DNA of 38,628 nt from Paenalcaligenes sp035302345 (GTDB lineage: Bacteria > Pseudomonadota > Gammaproteobacteria > Burkholderiales > Burkholderiaceae_B): the NCBI GenBank assembly GCA_035302345.1, contig DATGSS010000038.1, forward strand, positions 1-38,628, written 5' to 3'. The notes below the pieces were generated by a model that made no database searches, was not told where the DNA came from, and saw nothing but the letters and a program-made list of their open reading frames with translations. Numbering within the stretch: position 1 is the first letter of the stretch; every line of letters starts with the position of its first letter. Shown here piece after piece: positions 25,862 through 35,494 of the stretch. The position numbers were made by a program, and so were the translations under genes.

Positions 25862-26584
25862 TTAAATACTTAAATAATTACTCCACAAGTCACGGGCATC
25901 TTGTAATTGTTGGGAATCCCCTTTCCAGACAACCTGGCCTTTTTCTAATATGAAATGCTTATCAGCCAACCCCAACAAACGCTCTATATATTTATCGACC
26001 ACTAAAATTGTTTGGCCCGCTGCGCGTAGCTGATCTAGACATTGCCAAATCTCTTCGCGCACGATAGGCGCCAAACCCTCGGTGGCCTCATCTAAAATCA
26101 ATAAGCGCGGATTGGTCGACAGTGCACGGCCAATAGCCAGCATTTGTTGCTCGCCGCCAGACAGTTGGTGCCCTAGGTTTTGTGCACGCTCTTGTAACCG
26201 TGGAAACATCTGATAAATGCGCTCTAATGTCCAGGGCTGCACAGACGGGTTACGCTGCGCTGCAAAGGCTAATAAATGTTCTTGCACCGTAAGGTTTGGA
26301 AAGCACAAACGACCCTCGGGAACAATCGCTACGCCACGTCGGGCAATGGCATCAGACCGCAATCTATGGATCGGCTGCCCATCAAACACAATCTGCCCGG
26401 CCGTAGGTTTGAGCGCACCTATAATAGTTTTAATCAGGGTGCTTTTGCCCATCCCATTGCGCCCTAGCAGGGTCACAACCTCTTGCTCTTTAATCTCTAA
26501 GCCGACATCAAAAAGCACCTGACTGGGTCCATACCCTGCTGCCAGCCCAGTGCACTGTAATAACACTGATTTATCTGTTGTCAT
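25862..26584 (-). CDS. livF: HAAT-family ABC transporter ATP-binding subunit, LivF type (system 2)
   Basis: A 240-residue ATPase from the ATG at 26584 (a GTG at 26599 would add five residues). Walker A is GRNGMGKST, the signature LSGGEQQMLAIGRAL and Walker B LLILDEATEGLAP, with Ala in place of the common Pro after DE. The switch region reads LVVDKYI rather than LVEQNA. These variations mark a different LivF subgroup from system 1, so the two systems are not a recent duplication. It is the last gene of its operon, 29 bases after livG. Confidence 0.9.
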   Translation of the reverse strand: MTTDKSVLLQCTGLAAGYGPSQVLFDVGLEIKEQEVVTLLGRNGMGKSTLIKTIIGALKPTAGQIVFDGQPIHRLRSDAIARRGVAIVPEGRLCFPNLTVQEHLLAFAAQRNPSVQPWTLERIYQMFPRLQERAQNLGHQLSGGEQQMLAIGRALSTNPRLLILDEATEGLAPIVREEIWQCLDQLRAAGQTILVVDKYIERLLGLADKHFILEKGQVVWKGDSQQLQDARDLWSNYLSI

Positions 26585-26613
26585 TTTACAAGCATCCACA
26601 ACGCAGACTGCAC

Positions 26614-27363
26614 TTAGACATCATTATCCGCCCCCAAATAAACGGCCTGCACCTCGGAGTCATTTTTAATTTCATCTGGACGACCTGTTTTCAGGATCTG
26701 TCCATACACCAATACTGACACCCGGTCAGCCAGCTGAAAGACCGTTTCCATATCATGCTCGATGAGCAAAATAGTGGCCTGTTGATTGAGCTCGCGAATC
26801 AGCGCCAGCATACGCGGGGCATCCTCGGGGCCCATCCCGGCCATGGGCTCATCTAATAGTAAAAGCTTGGGCTCACCGGCCAAGGCAAGGGCCAGATCCA
26901 AACGGCGCTGCATGCCATGGGCCAACGTACCCGCCTGGTGGTGCAATACATCTTGGAGGCCAAACTGTGTCGCCAAAGCCTCGGCGCGGTCATAAAGTAA
27001 TTGTTCGTGAGAGCGACGGGCAAAAAATTTGAAACTGCTGCCCGTATGTGCTTGGACTGCCAGCAATAAATTATCCAGCACGGTATTGTGGATGAAAATA
27101 TTAGTCACCTGAAAGCAGCGCCCCAACCCCGCCTGCACACGGCGTGCAGCCGGGCGCCCCACCAAAGATTGGCCATCCAACACAATATCGCCACTGTCGG
27201 GTTCCTCAAAACCAGTGATCAGGTTGACCAGGGTAGACTTACCGGCGCCATTGGGCCCAATCAAGGCATGAATCTCGCCCGTTTCGATGCACAATGACAC
27301 ATCATTAGTGGCCACCAGCCCGCCAAAACGCTTATATAAATTTTCCGTATAAAAAAGCGTCAT
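26614..27363 (-). CDS. livG: HAAT-family ABC transporter ATP-binding subunit, LivG type (system 2)
   Basis: A 249-residue ATPase with Walker A GPNGAGKST, signature LAHGMQRRLDLALALAG, Walker B LLLLDEPMAGMGPED and the LivG-typical LLIEHDM. Its ATG overlaps the livM stop (ATGA), so translation is probably coupled. Unlike system 1, the ATPase is not fused to the permease. Length is typical for LivG. Confidence 0.92.
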   Translation of the reverse strand: MTLFYTENLYKRFGGLVATNDVSLCIETGEIHALIGPNGAGKSTLVNLITGFEEPDSGDIVLDGQSLVGRPAARRVQAGLGRCFQVTNIFIHNTVLDNLLLAVQAHTGSSFKFFARRSHEQLLYDRAEALATQFGLQDVLHHQAGTLAHGMQRRLDLALALAGEPKLLLLDEPMAGMGPEDAPRMLALIRELNQQATILLIEHDMETVFQLADRVSVLVYGQILKTGRPDEIKNDSEVQAVYLGADNDV

Positions 27364-28346
27364 GACTGAACCCGCGTAAACAATCCGGCCACGCCGCGAG
27401 GAGCTAAAAACACTATCACCAACAGCAACACCCCCATGGGCCAGTGCCAGTAATCAGTATGCATGCGCAGGAATTCCTCGAACACCAGCCAAATGGCGGC
27501 CCCTAAGGCACCCCCCCAGCGATGCCCCATCCCCCCGATGACCACCATCACAATTAATACCGCTGAATGAGTCCATTGCATCGAGGATGGGCTAACAAAA
27601 CCATCCTGAAAGGCGAGTAACCCCCCCGCCAGCCCTGCGATGGCCCCCGCCCCCACAAACGCCAACAAACGAATACGAAACACAGGGTAACCCAACGCCT
27701 GCATGCGGCTTTCATTGTCGCGTGCGCCCTTTAGGGCGTGGCCAAAACGCGCGTGCTCGAGTCGGCTGGTCAGCATATAAACCAACGCAGCAAAGCACAA
27801 CACGACAGCGTAAAACCCGTAGTTCCAGTCATCCAGCCATTGACCCAGTGTGAGCGGGAAATAAATGCTGTATCCGTCATCCCCCCCATAAGTACTGAGC
27901 GACACGGCAAAGTAATACAGCATTTCCGCAAAGGCCAGGGTAATCATGATGAAATACACCCCGCGGGTGCGCAATGCCACTAACCCGATCAGCAAAGACA
28001 ATACCGCGGCCACTGCAACACCCAGCCCCCAGGCAATCCATGCGGAATCAAAACCAGCATCGACCCAGGCTACCAAGGCATAGGCCCCAACCCCCATAAA
28101 GCTGGCATGCCCCAGGGCCACCATCCCGCCATAACCCAAAATAAAGTTCAGGCTACTGGCGGCGATCATCATGATTAACAGACGGGAAACAAAGCCCACG
28201 TAATAACTCAGCCCCCAGAGCTGGTCCATCACTGGCACCAACATAAACCCTAGCAATACTAACCACGGCAGCGCACGGGCTAATAGCCCCGGGCGTGGCT
28301 GTCGGGATAGGGGAACGGCTAAATGTTCGTCTATTGAAGCACTCAT
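27360..28346 (-). CDS. livM: HAAT-family ABC permease, LivM type (system 2)
   Basis: A 328-residue integral membrane protein with about eight to ten helices. The conserved stretches SSLNFILGYGGMVALGHASFMGVGAYALV and RFGHALKGARDNESRMQALGY are typical LivM, and GGMGHRWGGALGA is near the C-terminus. A basic, Pro-containing N-terminal segment (about 25 residues) precedes the first helix. It follows livH by 17 bases and overlaps livG by 4. Confidence 0.92.
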   Translation of the reverse strand: MSASIDEHLAVPLSRQPRPGLLARALPWLVLLGFMLVPVMDQLWGLSYYVGFVSRLLIMMIAASSLNFILGYGGMVALGHASFMGVGAYALVAWVDAGFDSAWIAWGLGVAVAAVLSLLIGLVALRTRGVYFIMITLAFAEMLYYFAVSLSTYGGDDGYSIYFPLTLGQWLDDWNYGFYAVVLCFAALVYMLTSRLEHARFGHALKGARDNESRMQALGYPVFRIRLLAFVGAGAIAGLAGGLLAFQDGFVSPSSMQWTHSAVLIVMVVIGGMGHRWGGALGAAIWLVFEEFLRMHTDYWHWPMGVLLLVIVFLAPRGVAGLFTRVQS

Positions 28347-28363
28347 GCAAATAAATCAGCCAA

Positions 28364-29284
28364 TCAGGCTCGTGCCGGGAACAGCCCCTCGGGCCTGACC
28401 GCCAGCACAATCGCCATCAACAAATACACCATAATTCCTGCCAATGCAGGCCCCATATCGGCCGCTACCGCAGGGGGCAATACAGCCCGCAGCAATGGGG
28501 GTAAAAAAGCGCGCCCTATGGTATCCAACATGCCCACCAACATGGCAGCAACAAAGGCACCACGTACTGAACCGATCCCCCCGATAACGATGATGACCAG
28601 CGCCGGGATGAGGATTTTCTCGCCCATGCCTATTTGTACGGCACTGATGGGCCCCATCAACGCCCCGGCCAACGCCGCCAGACCAGCCCCCAATACAAAG
28701 ACAAAAGAAAAGATGCGGCCTACCCGCACCCCCATAAACTCGGCCATCATACGATTCGAGGCCCCCGCACGTACCAACATACCGATACGCGTATGGTTCA
28801 CCAATACGTACAAGGCTATAGCAACCAACAACCCCGCACCAATCAACAGCAAACGATACGCCGGGTAGTACAAACCAGGTAACAGCATGACAGGCTGGCT
28901 AAGACCCGAGGGCATGGGCGCCATCATCGGTGCCACGCCCCAGATGGCCTTGACCGCATCATCAGCGATCAAAATAATGCCAAAGGTAGCTAAGACCTGG
29001 GCCAAATGATCACGGCGATACAAAAAGCGCATCACCCCTTTTTCTAGTACCCAGGCCACCGCCATGGTCACTGCCACCGCGGCCAAAACAGCCACCCACA
29101 TAGAGCCGCTGCTGACATGGATGCGTGCTGCCAAATAGGCCCCCACCATAAACAAAGAGCCATGTGCGAGGTTCATGGTATCCATAATGCCAAATACCAG
29201 CGTCAGACCTGCCGCGATCAAAAACAGCATCAGGCCATAACCCACCCCATTGAGCAATTGCTCGGCAACAAAAACTGCATCCAT
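28364..29284 (-). CDS. livH: HAAT-family ABC permease, LivH type (system 2)
   Basis: A 306-residue permease of ordinary LivH length. The start FVAEQLLNGVGYGLMLFLIAAGLTLVFGIMDTMNLAHGSLFMVGAYLA is classic LivH, and the loop VRAGASNRMMAEFMGVRVGR and VIVIGGIGSVRGAF follow. AAGG lies before the ATG. It begins 28 bases after the binding-protein stop. Confidence 0.93.
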   Translation of the reverse strand: MDAVFVAEQLLNGVGYGLMLFLIAAGLTLVFGIMDTMNLAHGSLFMVGAYLAARIHVSSGSMWVAVLAAVAVTMAVAWVLEKGVMRFLYRRDHLAQVLATFGIILIADDAVKAIWGVAPMMAPMPSGLSQPVMLLPGLYYPAYRLLLIGAGLLVAIALYVLVNHTRIGMLVRAGASNRMMAEFMGVRVGRIFSFVFVLGAGLAALAGALMGPISAVQIGMGEKILIPALVIIVIGGIGSVRGAFVAAMLVGMLDTIGRAFLPPLLRAVLPPAVAADMGPALAGIMVYLLMAIVLAVRPEGLFPARA

Positions 29285-29312
29285 GCCTTATATCCTGAGC
29301 CCTATCCAAGCC

Positions 29313-30497
29313 TTACATGCGACATTCGTCGACGTAGGCATCCTGGTGGTTTTCAAGTACCGTGCCCACCAACTTATTGGTGTATACACCGTCCTCATCC
29401 GCGTGGACCTCGCGCACATAGTAGTTTTGGATGGGGTAGTGGTTGGGGCCATACTCAAAGTCGCCGCGTACTGATTCAAAACTGGGGTTTTCTAGTGCCT
29501 GCACCAGGGCCTGCTTGTCCTGTACACCGCCCGCATCACGCACGGCTGCATCCATCGCCATCAAACTGTCATAAGCCATTGCCGCATAAACGGTGGGATA
29601 ACGACCATCGTATTTCTCGCGGAAAGCCTCGACAAAACGCTCGTTGGCCTCGATGGGTAGATCGTGCGCCCAATGTGTGGTGCTAAGCAACCCCTCCATA
29701 CTCTCGCCAACGGCGCTGATCACGTCTTGGTCAGCTGAAAACCCGGGAGCTACCAATGGGGTGTCTTGTAAACCGCTAGATACATACTGTTTGATAAAAT
29801 TGATGCCCATCGCACCCGGCAAAAAGAAAAACACTGCATCAGGTTTAGTGCTGCGAATCTGGGCGATTTCAGTAGCGTAATCAATTTGGCCCATCTGGGT
29901 GTAAATCTCGTCTACGACCTCACCCTCGTACAGGCGTTTGAAACCATTTAAATGGTCACGACCGGCGGGATAGTTGGGCGCAACGATGACCATTTTTTCA
30001 TAGCCCTGTTCGTTGGCTAGGTAGCCAGCAGCCTCGTCATAGGTATCGTTTTGGTATTGACCAAAAAAGAAAGGGCTACAGCGCTTGCCAGCAAACTGAC
30101 TGGGTCCAGGATTGCTAGACAAATAAGGTATCTGAGCTTTAAATAAAGCAGGGGCTACTGCCAACGCTGCATTAGAGCCTATAGGCCCGGTAAATAAATC
30201 AATGTCTTCGCGTTGTATATATCGATTTACCAGTTGGGTGGCCTGCTCGGGGCTACCCGCAAAATCATTTTGTAAAAACTCAGCCGGCAAACCGCCCAGC
30301 TGACCATCTAGTGTTTCGATAGCTAGGTTAAAGCCGTCACGAGCCTCTGCACCCAATACAGAAAACGGCCCGGATAAATCCAGCGCAATCCCGACTTTAA
30401 CCGGATCCTGCGCCCAAGCCTGTACACTGGCTGTTAATGCAAATGCCCCCATGCCTATCGCTTTTACCCATTGACTAGAAAGCGAACCCCTTTTCAT
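29313..30497 (-). CDS. livK: Periplasmic substrate-binding protein of HAAT ABC system 2
   Basis: A 394-residue type I periplasmic binding protein with a Sec signal peptide (MKRGSLSSQWVKAIGMGAFALTASVQAWA, cut before QDPVKVG). The mature start VKVGIALDLSGPFSVLGAEARDGFNLAIE is the family pattern. FTGPIGSNAALAVAPALFKAQIPYLSSNPGPSQFAGKRC differs strongly from LivK of system 1 and recalls binding proteins for aromatic or carboxylic compounds, but I cannot name the ligand. GGGAGA sits before the ATG, as in system 1. It heads the five-gene operon and is transcribed away from mfd. Confidence 0.88.
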   Translation of the reverse strand: MKRGSLSSQWVKAIGMGAFALTASVQAWAQDPVKVGIALDLSGPFSVLGAEARDGFNLAIETLDGQLGGLPAEFLQNDFAGSPEQATQLVNRYIQREDIDLFTGPIGSNAALAVAPALFKAQIPYLSSNPGPSQFAGKRCSPFFFGQYQNDTYDEAAGYLANEQGYEKMVIVAPNYPAGRDHLNGFKRLYEGEVVDEIYTQMGQIDYATEIAQIRSTKPDAVFFFLPGAMGINFIKQYVSSGLQDTPLVAPGFSADQDVISAVGESMEGLLSTTHWAHDLPIEANERFVEAFREKYDGRYPTVYAAMAYDSLMAMDAAVRDAGGVQDKQALVQALENPSFESVRGDFEYGPNHYPIQNYYVREVHADEDGVYTNKLVGTVLENHQDAYVDECRM

Positions 30498-30601
30498 GGT
30501 TGTTCTCCCAAATTATTTTTAAACAGTCTAAAATCTACCTATCATAATTCATGCTGGGCCAATCGGGCACCAGCGCGCGTACCATAGTAATACTTTCACT
30601 G

Positions 30602-33600
30602 ATGTTTTCTCTACCCAGCACCGATCACACGCTCTTAGCCCTGAAAAAAGGCCATCGTTATCAACAACCCATGCCGGCCGGATCCGGTGATGCCTGGTTG
30701 CTGGCACATTTGGCCCAACAAAGCCAAAGCCCACTGGTCATCCTGTGCGCCAACCCTGTTGACGCCCACCGTCTGACCGATGAAATACAGCTCTTTGCGC
30801 CCCAGCTCAGGACCTGTGCATTTCCCGACTGGGAGACCCTGGCCTATGATCGCTTTTCACCGCACGAAGAGCTCATATCAACGCGGCTAAGCACATTGTA
30901 TGCCCTCTCACAACAGGCAGTTGATGTGCTTGTCATCCCCGTCAGCACCGCATTGTACCGCACTGCGCCCCCAGAATTCCTGGCAGCCTATAGTTTTCAT
31001 TTCAAACAGGGCGAGCGGCTGGACGCTGATCAGCTGCGGGCTCAATTAGTGCGCGCTAATTATGATCATGCCGATCAGGTCAGTGCAGCGGGCGAATTTA
31101 GCACCCGTGGGGGCATCATTGATATATTCCCCATGGGCTCAGCAGTCCCCTATCGCCTAGATTTATTCGATGACGAAATAGAATCCATCCGGGCCTTTGA
31201 TGTCGATACCCAGCGCAGTATCTATCCCGTCAATGAGATCCAGCTTTTGCCTGGGCGCGAGTTCCCCTTTGATGATGAGGCTCGCACCACCTTTCGTGCC
31301 CAATTCCGCGAGTACTTCGAAGGCGACCCCTCGCGCGCTTTACCCTATAAAGAGGTCGGCGATGGCATCGCCTTTGCAGGTATTGAGTACTACCTACCGT
31401 TATTTTTCCCTCATACAGCCACGCTATTTGACTACTTGCATGCGGACAGTATTGTAGTGACGCATGGTCCTGTGGATGACAGCATCCAAGACTTTTTTAA
31501 TGACACCCGCAGCCGTTATGAATTCCTCAAGCACGATCCCGAGCGCCCCATCCTGGCCCCTGATCGGCTCTTTTTAAATAGCGAACAGCTCTTTACCACC
31601 CTGCAGGGGTTTCGCCGATTAGATTTGCGGCAAAATGACGCCCACCCCGATTTTTCTCCTGTCCCTGCGGTGGCCATTGCACGCCGCGCAGACGACCCAG
31701 TACAGGCGCTACGCAAGCAAATCCAGAAAAAGGACCGGCGCTTTATTCTGTGCGCTGACTCATTAGGACGCCGCGAGACCCTGCTACAAATGCTCCAAGA
31801 GCATGACCTCAGCCCTGATGAGCTGGCAGACAGCGTCGATGATGCGCTGACCCACAAAGCTCATTTTGTGCTCGTCCAAGCCTATATAGACCAGGGTTTT
31901 ACCGTCAACCACCTGGGGCTGAGCTTCATTACGGAAAATGATCTCTACCCCCATCAAGCGCGGGTACGTACCCGTGGTCGCCGCGAGCAGCGCACTGATT
32001 TAGAATCCATGATTCGGGATTTGTCCGAGCTACGCATCGGTGACCCCGTCGTGCACCAAGAACACGGCATCGGACGCTATCAGGGACTCATCGAGATGGA
32101 CTTGGGCGAGGGCCCCGTCGAATTACTGCATTTAGAATACGCTGAGCAGGCCACCCTCTATGTACCCGTCGCACAGCTACATGTAATCTCGCGCTATACA
32201 GGTGCCGATCACGACAGTGCGCCACTACACCTATTGGGTTCGGGTCAGTGGGAAAAAGCCCGCCGCCGTGCCGCCAAGCAGGCCCGCGATACCGCGGCCG
32301 AGCTCTTAGCCCTGTACGCACAACGCGCCGCCCGCCAGGGTCAGAGCTTTGATGTGCCCCTGCAGGATTACGAAGTCTTTTGTGATGGGTTTGGTTTTGA
32401 GCCTACCCCAGATCAACAGGCCGCGATCGAGGCCGTGGTGCATGACATGCAATCCAGTCAGCCTATGGATCGTTTGGTGTGTGGTGATGTGGGCTTTGGC
32501 AAAACAGAAATCGCCTTGCGCGCTGCCTTTATCGCCGTCGCTAACGGTTTTCAGGTGGCCATACTGTGTCCCACTACTCTACTGGCCGAACAACATACCC
32601 AAACCTTTGCAGACCGTTTTGCAGAATGGCCTGTGACCATTGGCGAGCTCTCGCGCTTTAAAACCGCACGTGAAAATCGCGCCACCACCGAAGGGCTAGA
32701 AGATGGCCGCATCGATATAGTTATTGGCACGCATGCCCTATTGTCCAAAAACATCAAATTTAAACGACTGGGGCTGCTGATTATTGATGAAGAGCACCGC
32801 TTTGGTGTGCGTCAGAAAGAACGCCTCAAGGCGTTACGCTCGGAGGTCGATGTACTGACCCTCACGGCCACACCTATTCCACGTACCTTGGGCATGTCAC
32901 TAGAGGGCATCCGCGATCTGTCTGTCATCGCCACGGCCCCCCAACGTCGCTTGGCAGTCAAAACATTTGTGCGCCGCGAGGATTCAAGCATCATTCGTGA
33001 GGCTCTCCTGCGCGAGTTAAAACGCGGTGGCCAAGCCTATTTCCTGCATAACGAGGTAGAAACCATTTTCAACCGCCGCGATCGCCTCGAAGAGCTATTA
33101 CCCGAGGCTCGTATCGCAGTCGCCCACGGTCAAATGCCCGAACGCGAACTCGAGCGCATCATGCGTGATTTTTATCAACGCCGCTATAACGTCTTGCTGT
33201 GCACCACCATTATTGAAACGGGGCTTGATGTACCGACAGCAAACACTATCGTCATGCATCGTGCCGACCGTTTAGGCTTGGCCCAGCTACATCAGCTGCG
33301 CGGCCGTGTAGGACGTTCGCACCACCAAGCCTACGCCTATCTACTCATCCCTGATGAAGAGGCCATCACGCCGCAGGCAAAAAAACGCCTAGAGGCCATT
33401 GAACAAATGGACACCTTAGGGGCAGGCTTTTTCTTGGCGATGAATGATTTAGAAATACGCGGCGCCGGTGAAGTATTAGGTGACCAGCAATCTGGCAACA
33501 TTCACGATGTGGGCTTTAGCATGTATAACGACATGCTCAATGCAGCATTAAAATCCTTACGTGATGGTGACGGCAGTGATGATGACCTGCTGAACACATT

Positions 33601-34060
33601 TGACCAACACAGTGAGATCAATCTACGCGCTCCTGCTCTGCTGCCATCAGATTATTGTATGGATATTAATGCCCGCTTGGGCTTTTACAAACAGCTGGCC
33701 CATGCCAAGGATGAAGAACGCATCAATGAAACCCAAGAAGAGCTCATTGATCGCTATGGTCCCCTGCCCGACAACGCCCACAACCTATTGCACCTACACC
33801 GACTGCGCCTACGCGCCGAGGCCCTAGGCATTACCAGCCTGGATGTGCAAGATGAACAAATGCTGATTGAGTTTGATGCCCAACCAAAGGTTGACCCGGT
33901 ACAGCTCATCGAACTGGTACAGACACGGCGTAATGTGCGCTTTGATGGCCCAGAAAAACTGCGCATCACGTACAAGGCGCCACTGGATGCGACCGAGCGC
34001 TTTCACTACGCACGGCGTTTTTTGGGCGAGTTACGTACCACCACCCGGGAAACTACCTAA
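30602..34060 (+). CDS. mfd: Transcription-repair coupling factor Mfd
   Basis: A translocase of 1152 residues from the ATG at 30602 that removes stalled RNA polymerase at lesions and recruits UvrA. An in-frame ATG at 30551 would add 17 residues; the family start (MFSLP...LLALKKGHRY) favours 30602. Domains: UvrB-like N-terminal region (FPDWETLAYDRFSPHEELISTRL; TRGGIIDIFPMG), RNA-polymerase-interaction domain (IGDPVVHQEHGIGRYQG), helicase motifs with Walker A GDVGFGKT (from about residue 628) and DEEH (729-732), the TRG region and the C-terminal autoinhibitory domain. It is divergent from liv system 2 and converges on serB. Confidence 0.96.
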   Translation: MFSLPSTDHTLLALKKGHRYQQPMPAGSGDAWLLAHLAQQSQSPLVILCANPVDAHRLTDEIQLFAPQLRTCAFPDWETLAYDRFSPHEELISTRLSTLYALSQQAVDVLVIPVSTALYRTAPPEFLAAYSFHFKQGERLDADQLRAQLVRANYDHADQVSAAGEFSTRGGIIDIFPMGSAVPYRLDLFDDEIESIRAFDVDTQRSIYPVNEIQLLPGREFPFDDEARTTFRAQFREYFEGDPSRALPYKEVGDGIAFAGIEYYLPLFFPHTATLFDYLHADSIVVTHGPVDDSIQDFFNDTRSRYEFLKHDPERPILAPDRLFLNSEQLFTTLQGFRRLDLRQNDAHPDFSPVPAVAIARRADDPVQALRKQIQKKDRRFILCADSLGRRETLLQMLQEHDLSPDELADSVDDALTHKAHFVLVQAYIDQGFTVNHLGLSFITENDLYPHQARVRTRGRREQRTDLESMIRDLSELRIGDPVVHQEHGIGRYQGLIEMDLGEGPVELLHLEYAEQATLYVPVAQLHVISRYTGADHDSAPLHLLGSGQWEKARRRAAKQARDTAAELLALYAQRAARQGQSFDVPLQDYEVFCDGFGFEPTPDQQAAIEAVVHDMQSSQPMDRLVCGDVGFGKTEIALRAAFIAVANGFQVAILCPTTLLAEQHTQTFADRFAEWPVTIGELSRFKTARENRATTEGLEDGRIDIVIGTHALLSKNIKFKRLGLLIIDEEHRFGVRQKERLKALRSEVDVLTLTATPIPRTLGMSLEGIRDLSVIATAPQRRLAVKTFVRREDSSIIREALLRELKRGGQAYFLHNEVETIFNRRDRLEELLPEARIAVAHGQMPERELERIMRDFYQRRYNVLLCTTIIETGLDVPTANTIVMHRADRLGLAQLHQLRGRVGRSHHQAYAYLLIPDEEAITPQAKKRLEAIEQMDTLGAGFFLAMNDLEIRGAGEVLGDQQSGNIHDVGFSMYNDMLNAALKSLRDGDGSDDDLLNTFDQHSEINLRAPALLPSDYCMDINARLGFYKQLAHAKDEERINETQEELIDRYGPLPDNAHNLLHLHRLRLRAEALGITSLDVQDEQMLIEFDAQPKVDPVQLIELVQTRRNVRFDGPEKLRITYKAPLDATERFHYARRFLGELRTTTRETT

Positions 34061-34086
34061 CGTTTTACTAGATTATGATTAATGAG

Positions 34087-34935
34087 TTAGGTGCGGAACC
34101 AATTTAACGCAGCATCTAGCGCGCAATAATTAAGGGCAAAACGGGCCTGCTCTTGAACCACTGGTTTGGCACGATAGGCTACCGAGTAAAAGGCATGGGC
34201 CATCATGGGCAGGTCGTTGGCCCCATCGCCTACGACTATGATTTGTTCTGGGCTGGCACCCAATTCTTTTGCCAACCGTGCCACATTATCGGCCTTGGCG
34301 GCACCATCTACGATATCCCCTAGCACGCGGCCTGTGAGCTTGCCGTCTTTGACCTCGAGCGTATTGGCATGGGTCTCGTCTAGCTGCAAACGCTCTTTAA
34401 GGCGCTGGGTATAGAACGTAAAGCCCCCCGACACCAACAGCGTGTAAATGCCGTTTTTGCGCGCCTTGGCGACTAATTGCTCGGCCCCACCATTTAAACT
34501 AAGACGCTGCTCATAGACCTGCTCTAAGGCCTCTGCAGGCACCCCTTCGAGCATGGCCACACGGCGGCGTAAACTCTCGGAAAAATCCGCGATCTCGCCT
34601 CGCATGGCAGCCTCGGTAATTTTGGCCACCTCGGCCTTGCGGCCAGCCACATCAGCGATCTCATCGATGCACTCGATATTAATCAGGGTAGAGTCCATAT
34701 CCATGGCCAGCAATTTGCAATCACGCAAATTGTGGATGGTTTCTAGATAGGCGAAATCCAACCGATACTGAGCACACAGAGCCCTTATTTCGGACTCGGC
34801 ACTACGATCAGCCGCCAACACCCGTGCCATAGTGGGCCCTAATTCCTGTACCCCACTACCTGCACTCAGGGCCGCAATTTTTTCAATCGCCAGCGGATCC
34901 AGCAAGGTAGGACTTTGTAAAATCAAATTAGCCAT
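34087..34935 (-). CDS. serB: Phosphoserine phosphatase SerB
   Basis: A 282-residue HAD-family enzyme performing the last step of serine synthesis. Motif I is DMDSTLI with Asp79 (nucleophile) and Asp81, motif II is VSGGFTFY, and motif IV is VVGDGANDLPMM. An N-terminal ACT-like segment of about 70 residues precedes the catalytic domain. It begins 15 bases after the DUF2818 gene, so it appears to be transcribed with the tail of the nuo operon. Its stop is 26 bases from that of mfd; a weak 7-bp inverted repeat (34055-34061 with 34086-34092) spans both stops. Confidence 0.95.
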   Translation of the reverse strand: MANLILQSPTLLDPLAIEKIAALSAGSGVQELGPTMARVLAADRSAESEIRALCAQYRLDFAYLETIHNLRDCKLLAMDMDSTLINIECIDEIADVAGRKAEVAKITEAAMRGEIADFSESLRRRVAMLEGVPAEALEQVYEQRLSLNGGAEQLVAKARKNGIYTLLVSGGFTFYTQRLKERLQLDETHANTLEVKDGKLTGRVLGDIVDGAAKADNVARLAKELGASPEQIIVVGDGANDLPMMAHAFYSVAYRAKPVVQEQARFALNYCALDAALNWFRT

Positions 34936-34950
34936 AATAACTGTGCAAAT

Positions 34951-35481
34951 TTACTGGGGCACCAGAACGCGACGACGCTTGAGCAAATAGCGCATCACAA
35001 AGCTGGGATAACCCAACACCAAAAACAAGCTATAGGTGATGGCGTAGAACTCCCACTCTTGGGGGAATACATTACCAATCCCAGCCTCGAAAGCCGTTCC
35101 AAGCAAGCCGACCAACCCATATAAGACGGTGAGCTCGATAAAACGGTCAAAAAGACTTTTTTGGATGCCTCGCCCGCCATTGACCCAACCGGGGATATAA
35201 AACAATACGGCCCCGATTAAGAGCAGGCTAACCGTTGTGAGCAGCAGACTAAGAGCACCTGAAAAAAACTGTTGACTGAGCCAAGCGTATGCTCCCACGG
35301 CCAAGCCAACAATCAGGGCGCTAAAAATAATAAATAACAGCCACCGTTGGAGAGCCGGCCGAGCACGCTCGGCCTTTTGAGGCCAAGGCAGAAACAGCAA
35401 CGGCCGTTGGAGCACAAAGGGCAGATTGGCAAAAACCAACGCCAGCACAATCAATACCCAAATCGCAGTAGTTTGACTCAT
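34951..35481 (-). CDS. DUF2818-family membrane protein, extended form
   Basis: A 176-residue membrane protein of unknown function. The first 30 residues (SQTTAIWVLIVLALVFANLPFVLQRPLLFLPWPQK) and the last 70 (FIELTVLYGLVGLLGTAFEAGIGNVFPQEWEFYAITYSLFLVLGYPSFVMRYLLKRR) match the DUF2818 proteins that follow nuoN in betaproteobacteria. Those are usually about 100 residues; here an additional segment of about 70 residues (about 45-110) containing two more hydrophobic helices is inserted. It lies 13 bases after nuoN. Position suggests a link with complex I, but no function is established. Confidence 0.8.
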   Translation of the reverse strand: MSQTTAIWVLIVLALVFANLPFVLQRPLLFLPWPQKAERARPALQRWLLFIIFSALIVGLAVGAYAWLSQQFFSGALSLLLTTVSLLLIGAVLFYIPGWVNGGRGIQKSLFDRFIELTVLYGLVGLLGTAFEAGIGNVFPQEWEFYAITYSLFLVLGYPSFVMRYLLKRRRVLVPQ

Positions 35482-35494
35482 CTTTGATATCTAA

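Noticed and set aside
29117..29686. A 189-codon plus-strand frame over livH/livK of system 2
   Set aside because: Antisense to two well-supported genes and crosses their junction; the product is Pro/His/Arg-rich without recognisable domains.
34055..34092. Inverted repeat ACCTAAC/GTTAGGT between mfd and serB as bidirectional terminator
   Set aside because: Only 7 pairs, low GC and a 24-base loop without T-runs; it mainly reflects the two TAA stops facing each other.
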